From contig CAJKQK010000041.1 of the NCBI GenBank assembly GCA_905202055.1, forward strand, positions 1 to 17,894: a stretch of 17,894 bases of DNA. The letters run 5' to 3'. The notes under the pieces were generated by a model. That model was not told the DNA's origin. It worked only from the letters and a program-made list of their open reading frames with translations, and searched no databases. Shown here piece after piece: positions 7,401-14,727 of the stretch; the stretch's first letter is position 1; each line of letters starts with the position of its first letter. Made by a program: the position numbers and the translations under genes. This stretch comes from an uncultured Oxalobacter sp. (GTDB lineage: Bacteria > Pseudomonadota > Gammaproteobacteria > Burkholderiales > Burkholderiaceae_D).

Positions 7401-7467
7401 AGAAGGCCTTTTAAACAATAGCGTCAGAAATGACACCGTTTTTAAAAGACCTTCTTTTCATTTGTTT
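7401..7467 (+). promoter_or_regulatory. two-tier stem-loop in the autotransporter leader
   Basis: AGAAGGCCTTTTAAA (7401-7415) pairs with TTTAAAAGACCTTCT (7441-7455) at 14 of 15 positions. Inside its loop GTCA-GAAA-TGAC forms a second small hairpin with a GNRA-type tetraloop. The outer stem is followed by TTTCATTTGTTTT. The whole element ends 24 bases before the ATG at 7491. The shape resembles an attenuator or a stabilising 5' leader and could also control access to the AAGGG ribosome-binding site at 7476-7480. Confidence 0.5.
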
Positions 7468-7490
7468 TATAAAAACAAGGGCAGAAAAAC

Positions 7491-10271
7491 ATGAGAAAAC
7501 CAATAAGAACACGTCCGGTCATTTTGTGTACACATCTGGCACTGGCATTCGGCATCGGATTCGGAATATCCACACAGGCATTCGCCGTCTGTAACGTTTC
7601 CCCTGCAAAACTGACGACTGACGACACGCTTTACTGGTGCGGCAATCCGGGCCAGTACGATGAAGTGGAAATCAATACCGGCCAGACTGCCAGCATCACT
7701 CCGCTGACAGGTTACGGTATCTACAATCAGGGCGGCACACTGAAAAAAGTATCGGTCAAAACCACCGGTTTGCAGGCAGATGCCATCATGCAGAGAAGCA
7801 GTGCCAACCTGACGATAGGCGATGATCTGAAAATCGTGACAACCGGCTATTCGGCCGACGGCATCAATCTGGCTGTCACAGGCGCATCACGTCTGGTTGT
7901 GGGAGACCGCGCCGACATTGCGACCACCAGCGGAATCGGTGTTCGTGCAAACCTGTCCATCCAGAATGGCGCCAATGTCATCATCATGGGAGAAGACGCA
8001 AAAATAATCACTCAGGCCAATGGTGAAAACAATTCGGCAGGATTGGGCTATGGGATTTATGCAGGTAACCGTGACCGTGAAACGGAGTCCATGCCAAAGG
8101 TCTCATCTGCCAGAGTGACGGTCGGAAATGGAAGCTATATCCAGACAGCGGGCAGCAAGGCCTATGCCGTGTATGCCAACAAGACCGGTGAAATCGAACT
8201 GGGCAGCACGACCATCGTCACGACCGGACAGACCGCTCATGGCCTTGTGGCGGAAGACGGAAGCATCACATCCGGGGCAACCTTGTGCGGCTTTGGGGGA
8301 AGGCCTCCCTGTACGACCAGCACATTTGAAGGCGGAAAAATCCATCTGGCAGGGGATACGGCCATCGACGTCGATTCCTCCAAAGGCAGTTACGCCATGT
8401 TTGCGACGGGTGCAGGTTCGTCCATCGCGTCACAAAAAGCCGATGGCACGGCCGTTTCGGGTGTGTACCACGTCACCGGAGACATTGTCGCCAACAAGGC
8501 AGGGAGAATCGACCTGAATGCCCGGGGAGCTTCGCAGTTTACCGGCAATCTCGTGTCGGACAATGCCGGATCGCTGGTTCGGGTGGCCTATGCCGACACC
8601 TCTTTCATGAACGGCAACGTCACTGCCAGCGATTCGGGTATCGTGAAGCAGCATTTCAGCGGTGATGCGACAGGAAATGGCGATCTGAATGCAAAAACAG
8701 GTGGACAGGTTTTGCTGGAGATGGGGAATCGCTCCAGCCTGACCGGAAACATGACCACAGACGCGACAGGCAGCATTGACGGAAACCTCAGCGGAAATGC
8801 CCGTTACACGGGGAGCACCGACGCTTCTGCAGGCGGTTCCATTTCCCTGAGTCTTGCCGACCGGGCAAGATGGCAGATGGTGAACTCATCCAGCCTCACC
8901 AACCTGAATGTCGCCGCCGGAACGGAAGTCATTCTTGGCGACAGCAATGACCCTCATTCCGGCAATCGGGTCGATCTGACGATAGCGAATCTCTCGGGCA
9001 ACGGGACTTTCTATGTCCGTTCCGATATTGCCAGGGATGGGAATACCTTCACCAACGAAGGCGACATGATCCATATCACAGACAGCTCGAGCGGAGCGCA
9101 CAAGGTCTATGTCCGTGATGTCAATCTGGGCAACATCGCCATCTCGACACTGGGATCAGAGCGCTTGCGGATTGTCGAGGATTCCAGCGGCGGGACAGCG
9201 GTTTTCGCACTGGGAGGGGATGCCGGAACCGGAGTGCAGCAAAGGAGTGTGGACGTCGGGGCGTATTCGTATAATCTCGGCAGGGAAGACAACACGATGG
9301 CACGTTCCGCAGGAAGCACCTATTGGCTTCTGGCGGCCACTCCGGGCAATGACCTGAACAGTACCGCCAAAAACTCGGTCAATCTCATGAATATCAATTA
9401 CCTGCTGGGGTACGTCGAAAACCAGACCCTCCTGCAACGCATGGGGCAGCTCCGGCAAAGCAGTGCCAAAGAAGGCGACGTCTGGGGACGCGTCTATGGT
9501 GGTTCGCTCGACCATTTCGATTCGAGACTGGGCGGCATGGACATGAAATACGCCGGGATGCAAATGGGCGCAGACCGCAGGCTGGACGGCCAGGACGGGC
9601 GCTTCTATGTCGGTGCGGCTGCCGGAACGAGTAAAGGCGACGTGGATTACAGCGTCGGTACCGGCGACGTCAGGTCATACCATCTCGGCGTTTACGGCAC
9701 GTACATGGCGAACAACGGCTTTTATGTGGATGGCCTCGTGAAATACATGCACATGAAAAACGAGTTCAACACCGTGACCGGCGGTGGACTGGGGGTTGAC
9801 GGAAGCGGGAACACAAACGGTTTTTCCATCGGAGTCGAAACCGGAAAACGTTTCTATCATGAAAATGCCGATACCGGCTGGTACCTCGAACCACAGGGAC
9901 AGTTGACGTATTCGCACCAGAACAGTGCGTCGGTGCATGCCTCCAACGGCCTGCAAACGAAACTGGGCAGTTACGATTCGACATTGGGACGTGCCAGTAT
10001 CATCGCCGGTTACAGTATCACGAAAGGCAAGAACCCCATCGACGTATACCTCAAAACCGGTTATATCCGGGAGTTTTCCGGCAAGACCCATTACACCTTC
10101 AACGGTGCCGACCGTGAATCGTACGATTTCGGAGGAGGCTGGTGGGATAACGGGATCGGCCTGAACATGCAGATCAACGACCGCCACAATCTTTTCATGG
10201 ACGCTACCTACGCCAAAGGCAGCCGCTTCGACCAGAAGCAGTTCAACATCGGTTACCGGTACAGTTTCTAA
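7491..10271 (+). CDS. autotransporter (type Va secretion) with beta-helix passenger
   Basis: 926-residue surface protein that carries its own outer-membrane pore. A signal peptide spans residues 1-32, cleaved after STQAFA. The passenger (about 33-630) has the Gly/Thr/Asn/Ser-rich short strands of a right-handed beta-helix, including about five repeats of roughly 21 residues between 345 and 465 with GN-x-T/S and GG-x-I/V steps. A linker helix (about 636-655, LLGYVENQTLLQRMGQLRQ) leads into the C-terminal beta-barrel from DVWGRVYGG (about 662) to the final GYRYSF, whose aromatic last residue is the outer-membrane insertion signal. Size and architecture fit pertactin/adhesin-type proteins; no serine-protease or lipase motif is seen. 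AAGGG ten bases upstream supports the ATG. Four cysteines in two pairs occur in the passenger, unusual for this class. The transcript probably begins in the AT-rich region and ends at 10336. Adhesion is the likely role, by class only. Confidence 0.92.
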   Translation: MRKPIRTRPVILCTHLALAFGIGFGISTQAFAVCNVSPAKLTTDDTLYWCGNPGQYDEVEINTGQTASITPLTGYGIYNQGGTLKKVSVKTTGLQADAIMQRSSANLTIGDDLKIVTTGYSADGINLAVTGASRLVVGDRADIATTSGIGVRANLSIQNGANVIIMGEDAKIITQANGENNSAGLGYGIYAGNRDRETESMPKVSSARVTVGNGSYIQTAGSKAYAVYANKTGEIELGSTTIVTTGQTAHGLVAEDGSITSGATLCGFGGRPPCTTSTFEGGKIHLAGDTAIDVDSSKGSYAMFATGAGSSIASQKADGTAVSGVYHVTGDIVANKAGRIDLNARGASQFTGNLVSDNAGSLVRVAYADTSFMNGNVTASDSGIVKQHFSGDATGNGDLNAKTGGQVLLEMGNRSSLTGNMTTDATGSIDGNLSGNARYTGSTDASAGGSISLSLADRARWQMVNSSSLTNLNVAAGTEVILGDSNDPHSGNRVDLTIANLSGNGTFYVRSDIARDGNTFTNEGDMIHITDSSSGAHKVYVRDVNLGNIAISTLGSERLRIVEDSSGGTAVFALGGDAGTGVQQRSVDVGAYSYNLGREDNTMARSAGSTYWLLAATPGNDLNSTAKNSVNLMNINYLLGYVENQTLLQRMGQLRQSSAKEGDVWGRVYGGSLDHFDSRLGGMDMKYAGMQMGADRRLDGQDGRFYVGAAAGTSKGDVDYSVGTGDVRSYHLGVYGTYMANNGFYVDGLVKYMHMKNEFNTVTGGGLGVDGSGNTNGFSIGVETGKRFYHENADTGWYLEPQGQLTYSHQNSASVHASNGLQTKLGSYDSTLGRASIIAGYSITKGKNPIDVYLKTGYIREFSGKTHYTFNGADRESYDFGGGWWDNGIGLNMQINDRHNLFMDATYAKGSRFDQKQFNIGYRYSF

Positions 10272-10301
10272 ACGGATTTCATGGCCATGCAGCCATGTCA
10301 G

Positions 10302-10336
10302 ACAGCCGGCATCCTGCAAATGCCGGCTGTTTTGTT
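10302..10336 (+). terminator. intrinsic terminator of the autotransporter gene
   Basis: ACAGCCGGCAT (10302-10312) and ATGCCGGCTGT (10320-10330) form a perfect 11-base stem with loop CCTGCAA, followed by TTTGTT. It is 30 bases after the autotransporter stop codon. Confidence 0.9.
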
Positions 10337-10529
10337 ATCCTGCCATCGGAGAAAGTGGTCAAGACTCATCGACCGGTTTTGCCGAAACCGTCAAAATCCG
10401 GAAAACAGGCAGCATCACTCCTATAACGGTTGGATAACAACTATGCAACAGTCAGGCTGACCGAAGAATATTTGTCACGTATCATTTTTCGTGACGCCCG
10501 AGTTGCGTCTGAAAAATACAAAAAACCAG

Positions 10530-10564
10530 AGACCTCCTTCACATGAGGCGAGGTCTTTTTTTTT
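10530..10564 (+). terminator. terminator or attenuator just before the tail-fibre gene
   Basis: AGACCTC (10530-10536) pairs with GAGGTCT (10550-10556), followed by an uninterrupted run of about ten T. It stops only 27 bases before the tail-fibre ATG at 10592 and no gene is seen directly upstream, so it is either a leftover terminator of a lost gene or an attenuator in the leader. Confidence 0.7.
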
Positions 10565-10591
10565 ATTCAAATCGTTAGACGGAATATCAAT

Positions 10592-12026
10592 ATGACACAA
10601 AACTACTTCAAACCATTCGCCACCGGCACCAGCGCCATCGTCCAGACACAAGAGGAATACGAGAAATCGGCAGCTTTGAAAGAAGGTTTCCGAAAAGACC
10701 TTGCCCGATCCAGCGAAGTCAACAAGGCCTTGCGGCAAGCCACCCGCATCGCCGCCGCCGTCGCAGGCTTCACCGCCGAAAAAGCGAACAGGACATACGG
10801 GACAACGGCGACATAGACACCTTGAAACAGCACTTCGAGACTGCCATCCGCACCATCAGTTCTACTCTTGCCGCCGAAGCGGAAGGGACCGCCACCTTCA
10901 CCCCCACATTGAAACATCTCAGCTCCGGAAAAACCGTCCTCGTCCGCGCAAAACAGAAAAACACCAGCAAAACCCCCACCTTGCAGGCCGACCAGACCGG
11001 AATAAAAGAAATCGTCAAAGGCAACAACCTGAGTCTGGAAGAAGGCGACATCGCCGGAGCCGGGCACTGGCTCGAACTGCAATACGACAGCCAACTTGAG
11101 AAATGGGTCTTGCAAAACCCGGCCAAAGGAATCGCCCCGTTAAACGGATTCCCCGTCGGAACCGTCGAATACTTCGCCATGCCGGCCCCGCCCGCGGGTT
11201 ACCTCAAGGCTGACGGAAGGGCTGTGGGAAGGGAAACCTATGCCGAACTCTACACCGCCATCGGTACCACCTTCGGAGAGGGAGATGGACAAACCATCTT
11301 CAATTTGCCTGACCTGATTGACAGGTTCGCGCAGGGGAGTGAGGAGCCGGGTGAGAAGGTGGATGCAGGATTGCCGAATGTCACGGGCAAGTTGTCTGAT
11401 ATCGTTGCAGGAGGAGGCGTTGCCGGTACAGGCACAATTTCTATGTCTGAAGCAGGAGGCTCAGCTGTATTGACGACAACAGGGCCGGTCAAATATACAA
11501 GTTTTTCATTTAATGCATCCCATTCCAGTTCACTTTACGGTGCATCAAGCACCGTCCAGTCCCCGCATTGACCCTGCTTTCCTGCATCAAGGCTTTCGAT
11601 GCGGCAAACAATCCCGGCCTGATCGACATCACCGGACTGGCCAATGAAGTGGACGGCAAGCTGGACAGGATCATCGACAGCAAACCGGTCAGGTATGTCA
11701 TCGATGCCTGTAACGATGGGACGAACTGGTACCGGAAATGGTCGGACGGGTGAAATGAGCAAGGTGGCTTGAAAAATAAAATTGGAACATATGGTCTGGC
11801 AATAATTAATTTCTTGTTGCCGTTCGCTCATACAGTGGGTTATGCCAGTGCATCTACAGTAAATTCTTCCGGGTGGTTTACAGACACGTCAACGCAAGCG
11901 CCGTTTGCTGCTATCACGGATGTTGCAGGTACAATCAGTGATTTGACGTTGACATCTATGGTGATACAAAAATTTTCGTCACATCGCTGGTATGCCTGTG
12001 GATTTAGATGGGAAAATCATGATTAA
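10592..12026 (+). pseudogene. phage tail-fibre / tail-collar protein, broken by two frameshifts and a stop
   Basis: Originally one structural gene of a phage tail fibre, about 478 residues. Segment 1 (from ATG 10592) encodes the helical N-terminus and stops at TAG 10814-10816. Adding one base near 10786 restores a continuous reading AEKAEQDIRDNGDIDTLKQH into segment 2. Segment 2 contains the tail-collar domain (PVGTVEYFAMPAPPAGYLKA through FNLPDLIDRFAQGS) and stops at 11571. Adding one C to the CCCC run at 11561-11564 joins it to segment 3 (PALTLLSCIKAFDAANNPG...WYRKWSDG). Segment 3 ends at TGA 11751-11753, where a Trp codon (TGG) would continue in frame through NEQGGLKNKIG to the C-terminal tip domain ending at 12026. 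The last part is more AT-rich, suggesting an exchanged receptor-binding tip. No other phage gene is present. Either the gene is decayed or the sequence contains errors, most plausibly at the C-run. Confidence 0.85.
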
Positions 12027-12109
12027 AGCGATGGTAATTAGTGAAAAATTACATGATATGAGGCATTGCTGATATCTTGAGAAGCAAAAAAGCTAAAATG
12101 CGCAAAAGA

Positions 12110-12583
12110 TCATATACGCCTTTTCCCGCTGAACCGGCTGACGTCGATTTTGAAAACTGCCACGGCATTCAACATTTTGTCGTTGAATTCGAATGTCCGG
12201 CCACTCAGGTGCTTCATCAGGGCGTTTAAAGCGCCGGCCTTTTCGGCGTTGTCGTCCAGTTCATGGATCGACCCGTTGCCGATAATGCTCATGTAGCGGT
12301 AGCTGGTCTGGCAGGCGGTGTCGCCCTCCATGAGTTGATGGCCGGTATCCATTTCAAACGCCACGGCCGCATTGTTTTTGAAAGCCCGGACTTTGCGGCC
12401 GTCGCGGGCGGAATGGACGTATAGTGCCAGTTTCCCGCCGTCATATTCGTACCCGAAATTCAGCGGCACGATATACAGCCCTTCCTCGTCCATCGTCGCA
12501 ATCCGGCAGACCTTGCATTCTTCAAGGATAAGCCGCAATTCGTCCGGATCGTCCACCATCCTGTCTTTTCGTCTCATTTCCAT
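12110..12583 (-). CDS. NimA-like flavoprotein, pyridoxamine 5'-phosphate oxidase family
   Basis: 157-residue FMN-binding split-barrel protein of the family that includes the Nim nitroimidazole-resistance reductases. Visible family blocks are MRRKDRMVDDPDELRLILEE at the start (about residues 3-22), CKVCRIAT (23-30), YIVPLNFGYEYD (37-48), LYVHSARDGRK (54-64), VAFEMDTGHQL (74-84), the YRYMSIIGNGSIHELD block (95-110), and the C-terminal FKIDVSRFSGKRR. Many members are flavoenzymes of unknown substrate, so nitroimidazole reduction should not be assumed. The start at 12583 has GGGAGG five bases upstream; an in-frame ATG two codons later (12577) is possible. It is followed by 83 bases and then, on the other strand, the end of the tail-fibre remnant. 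The upstream gene on the same strand is the DUF445 protein, 96 bases away. Confidence 0.9.
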   Translation of the reverse strand: MEMRRKDRMVDDPDELRLILEECKVCRIATMDEEGLYIVPLNFGYEYDGGKLALYVHSARDGRKVRAFKNNAAVAFEMDTGHQLMEGDTACQTSYRYMSIIGNGSIHELDDNAEKAGALNALMKHLSGRTFEFNDKMLNAVAVFKIDVSRFSGKRRI

Positions 12584-12679
12584 GTCATCCTCCCGTCAAT
12601 AGGTCTCAGGCAATAAGGATAAGGGAAAAAAGCGTGCCTGTCTTTTGGCGCAATAAAAAGGGGGGCGGCAAAAAGAAAA

Positions 12680-13960
12680 TCACATCGACAGCAGGAGGAC
12701 AAGGGCATGCAACAGGACACCGATCAGGCCGCCGACCAGCGTACCGTTGATCCGGATGAACTGGAGATCGCGTCCGATGGACAGTTCCAGTTCCCTGACC
12801 ATCGACCGGTTATCCCAGTGCGTCACGGTATAAACGATATGCCGGGATACCGTTTCGCGGATTTCGGCAGACATCGCATAGGTGATCAATACCATCTGGT
12901 CGTTGATCGATTCGGTGAGCGACGGGTTTTCCAGCACCCAGCGTCCGAAGCGCCGGAAAGTGCGGGAGAGGCGGTGCCGCATTTGGGAATCATTGCTCTG
13001 GATGTCTTTCAACAGCCATTTCCGGAAATGAATCCAAAGCGTTTCGAAATAGTCGGCGACGACAGGCGTGCTTAAAAATTCCTTTTTCCATTCCTCGATT
13101 CTGGCATGGTATTCAGGATCGTTTTTCAGCTTGTCGATAAAGCGGGAGGCCAGATCGTCGAACTGTTTGCGGCGCGGGTGGGTCGGGTTCTGCCCGATAT
13201 CGTGCAGCCAGCCCTGCATGCTTTCCACCAGTGTACCGGAAACACGCAAGCCGAATTCGTCCGTATCCATGACCAGCCCCAGCATCCTGATCAGTTTCGG
13301 ATATTCCCGTCTGGAAACTTCGATAATGACCGTTGCCAGCTGTTTCCGGGTGCCCGGTTCGTCCAGCACGGTCGAAATCCGCCTCAGTCCCACGTCAAGC
13401 ATGGCCTGATGCTGGTTATTGTGCGTCAACACGTCCATCAACTGCCCGATAAGGTCGCCCAGATCGAGTTCTTCCAGCCGCTGGTAAATCGAATTGCGCA
13501 AAAGTTTGCCCACACGGGCATCGTCCACGAATTCCAGCGCACCGACCAGTACCCGGACCGTCTTGTCTGCCAGAAAATCGGCTTTTTCCTTTGAAGACAA
13601 CCATGAAGCGATGCGCTGCGCCGGTTCCCAGTCGCGCATTTTGGAAACGAGCGTTTCTTTCGAGAGGAAATTGTCCCGGATGAAAACAGCCATATTCTCC
13701 GCGATCCGGTCCTTGTTTTCAGGAATGATCGCGGTACGCGGAATAGGGAGGTTCAGCGGATGCCTGAATATCGCGACGACAGCGAACCAGTCGGCGAGCG
13801 CGCCGATCATGGCCGCCTCGGCAAAGGCGCTGACCCATTCCCAGATACCGACACGGCCATTCAGGCGGGAAACCAGAAACAGGACCGCCATCGCGACCAG
13901 AAGGGCGGTCGCAACCATTTTCATCCTGAAAAGCTGGCTTTTTCGCAAATCGTTGGTCAT
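12680..13960 (-). CDS. DUF445 (YjiN-type) membrane protein
   Basis: 426-residue inner-membrane protein of the DUF445 family, function unknown. An N-terminal membrane helix (about residues 14-33) precedes the family signature FAEAAMIGALADWFAVVAIF with RHPLNLPIPRTAIIP after it (about 46-80), then ENKDRIAENMAVFIRDNFLS. The long middle part is cytoplasmic or periplasmic and helical, and a second hydrophobic stretch closes the protein (LVGGLIGVLLHALVLLLSM). Length is normal for YjiN homologues. CAGGA about six bases upstream supports the ATG at 13960. Its start lies 30 bases after the stop of the tyrosine phosphatase gene on the same strand, so the two are probably one transcript. No physiological role can be given from sequence. 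Confidence 0.9.
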   Translation of the reverse strand: MTNDLRKSQLFRMKMVATALLVAMAVLFLVSRLNGRVGIWEWVSAFAEAAMIGALADWFAVVAIFRHPLNLPIPRTAIIPENKDRIAENMAVFIRDNFLSKETLVSKMRDWEPAQRIASWLSSKEKADFLADKTVRVLVGALEFVDDARVGKLLRNSIYQRLEELDLGDLIGQLMDVLTHNNQHQAMLDVGLRRISTVLDEPGTRKQLATVIIEVSRREYPKLIRMLGLVMDTDEFGLRVSGTLVESMQGWLHDIGQNPTHPRRKQFDDLASRFIDKLKNDPEYHARIEEWKKEFLSTPVVADYFETLWIHFRKWLLKDIQSNDSQMRHRLSRTFRRFGRWVLENPSLTESINDQMVLITYAMSAEIRETVSRHIVYTVTHWDNRSMVRELELSIGRDLQFIRINGTLVGGLIGVLLHALVLLLSM

Positions 13961-13990
13961 GAACGTCCTGAAAGAATCCCGAAAAGGAGT

Positions 13991-14452
13991 TTACTTGCCG
14001 TCTGCAGCGCTTTTTTCCGGCTGCATCAAATGGGCATCGATCTGGTTGAGTCCTTTGGAAATCAGTTCAAAAGATTCATGGAAGTATTTGATATTCCTGG
14101 AATAAGGATCGGGAACATCGTAATTGCCATATTCTCCGACACGGATGATTTTGCCCTTGAAGTTGGGAAAGCTGTACTGGACGATATCGCTCTGTTCCTT
14201 TTCCATCGTAATGACGAGATCCACGTTTTTCAGCAGGTCGCTGGTCAGCAGTCTGGCACGATGGCGGCTGATATCGATACCGTTTTCTTTCATGACACGA
14301 ATCGAAAAAGGGTCTGCCGACCATCCGGCCGTAATTTCCCTGAGGCCTGCCGAACCGATATTTTTATCCGGATAACGCTGTTTCAAAAGACCTTCTGCCA
14401 TAGGGCTGCGGCAAATATTGCCGAGACAAATCACGAGGATATTCCGTATCAC
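13991..14452 (-). CDS. low-molecular-weight protein-tyrosine phosphatase
   Basis: Cytoplasmic phosphatase of 153 residues that removes phosphate from phosphotyrosine through a cysteinyl-phosphate intermediate. The P-loop CLGNICRS (residues 9-16) contains catalytic C9 and R15 in the C-x5-R pattern, and the general acid D115 lies in the DPY motif (VPDPYS, 114-118). Both are in the family's usual places and the length is standard. Such enzymes pair with tyrosine kinases in capsule or exopolysaccharide export (Wzb, Etp) or act on other targets; no kinase or polysaccharide gene is visible here. The start is GTG at 14452, with AAAGG eight bases upstream. The gene leads the DUF445 gene by 30 bases and is divergent from the P-type ATPase. 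Confidence 0.93.
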   Translation of the reverse strand: MIRNILVICLGNICRSPMAEGLLKQRYPDKNIGSAGLREITAGWSADPFSIRVMKENGIDISRHRARLLTSDLLKNVDLVITMEKEQSDIVQYSFPNFKGKIIRVGEYGNYDVPDPYSRNIKYFHESFELISKGLNQIDAHLMQPEKSAADGK

Positions 14453-14512
14453 CGGCCGACCTTTCCAAAAGAGGGGTTACAGGACAACTTTCCGTTAGGA
14501 AACAGTTCGAAA

Positions 14513-14530
14513 AAGAGTTAAGGAACTCTT
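14513..14530. promoter_or_regulatory. palindrome in the divergent phosphatase/ATPase promoter region
   Basis: AAGAGTT-AAGG-AACTCTT is a perfect 7-base inverted repeat. It is followed at 14543-14548 by TATAGT, a good -10 box for the plus-strand ATPase, so the palindrome sits over the expected -35 position and could be an operator. A T-rich stretch after it also gives it a weak-terminator look. The rest of the 275-base divergent region (14453-14727) shows no other recognised element. Confidence 0.4.
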
Positions 14531-14727
14531 CTTATTTTAAGGTATAGTTTGCCACTGATGGGCATTAAATGACGCAATTGCTTGATCTTTCGGGTCACCT
14601 GTCTCGATATAGATCAATTCTCGCACACATGAAGTCCCTATCCTTAAGTTTTTGGCTTCAAAAAAGATTTTCAACGACTTTTGCCGATTCGCATCACGCC
14701 ATATCGACCGCTGAAAAGGAGCGACAA

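Larger units (their letters stand above)
6742..7490. other. AT-rich 749-base intergenic region upstream of the autotransporter
   Basis: No credible gene is seen: a 65-codon frame at 6863-7060 has no Shine-Dalgarno, no recognisable protein character and atypical AT-rich codons. The region contains the tRNA promoter at its left end, long A/T runs between about 6990 and 7380, and the structured leader at 7401-7467. Several TATAAT-like and TTG-type hexamers occur because of the base composition, and none stands out as the autotransporter promoter. Long AT-rich regions upstream of surface-protein genes often bind nucleoid proteins such as H-NS-type silencers; that role is inference here. Confidence 0.6.
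10272..10591. other. intergenic region between the autotransporter and the tail-fibre remnant
   Basis: 320 bases with terminators at both ends (10302-10336 and 10530-10564). Between them is a small inverted repeat GTCACG (10474-10479) / CGTGAC (10490-10495) around a T-rich loop. No open frame in the stretch has a Shine-Dalgarno or a recognisable product. Confidence 0.5.

Noticed and set aside
10780..11760. Programmed frameshifting and stop readthrough in the tail-fibre gene
   Set aside because: No slippery heptamer or downstream pseudoknot was noticed, and three independent recoding events in one gene are improbable; decay or sequence error is simpler.
14569..14727. N-terminal extension of the P-type ATPase from ATG 14569
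   Set aside because: No ribosome-binding site and no similarity to P2 ATPase N-termini, whereas the TTG at 14728 has an ideal AAGGAG.
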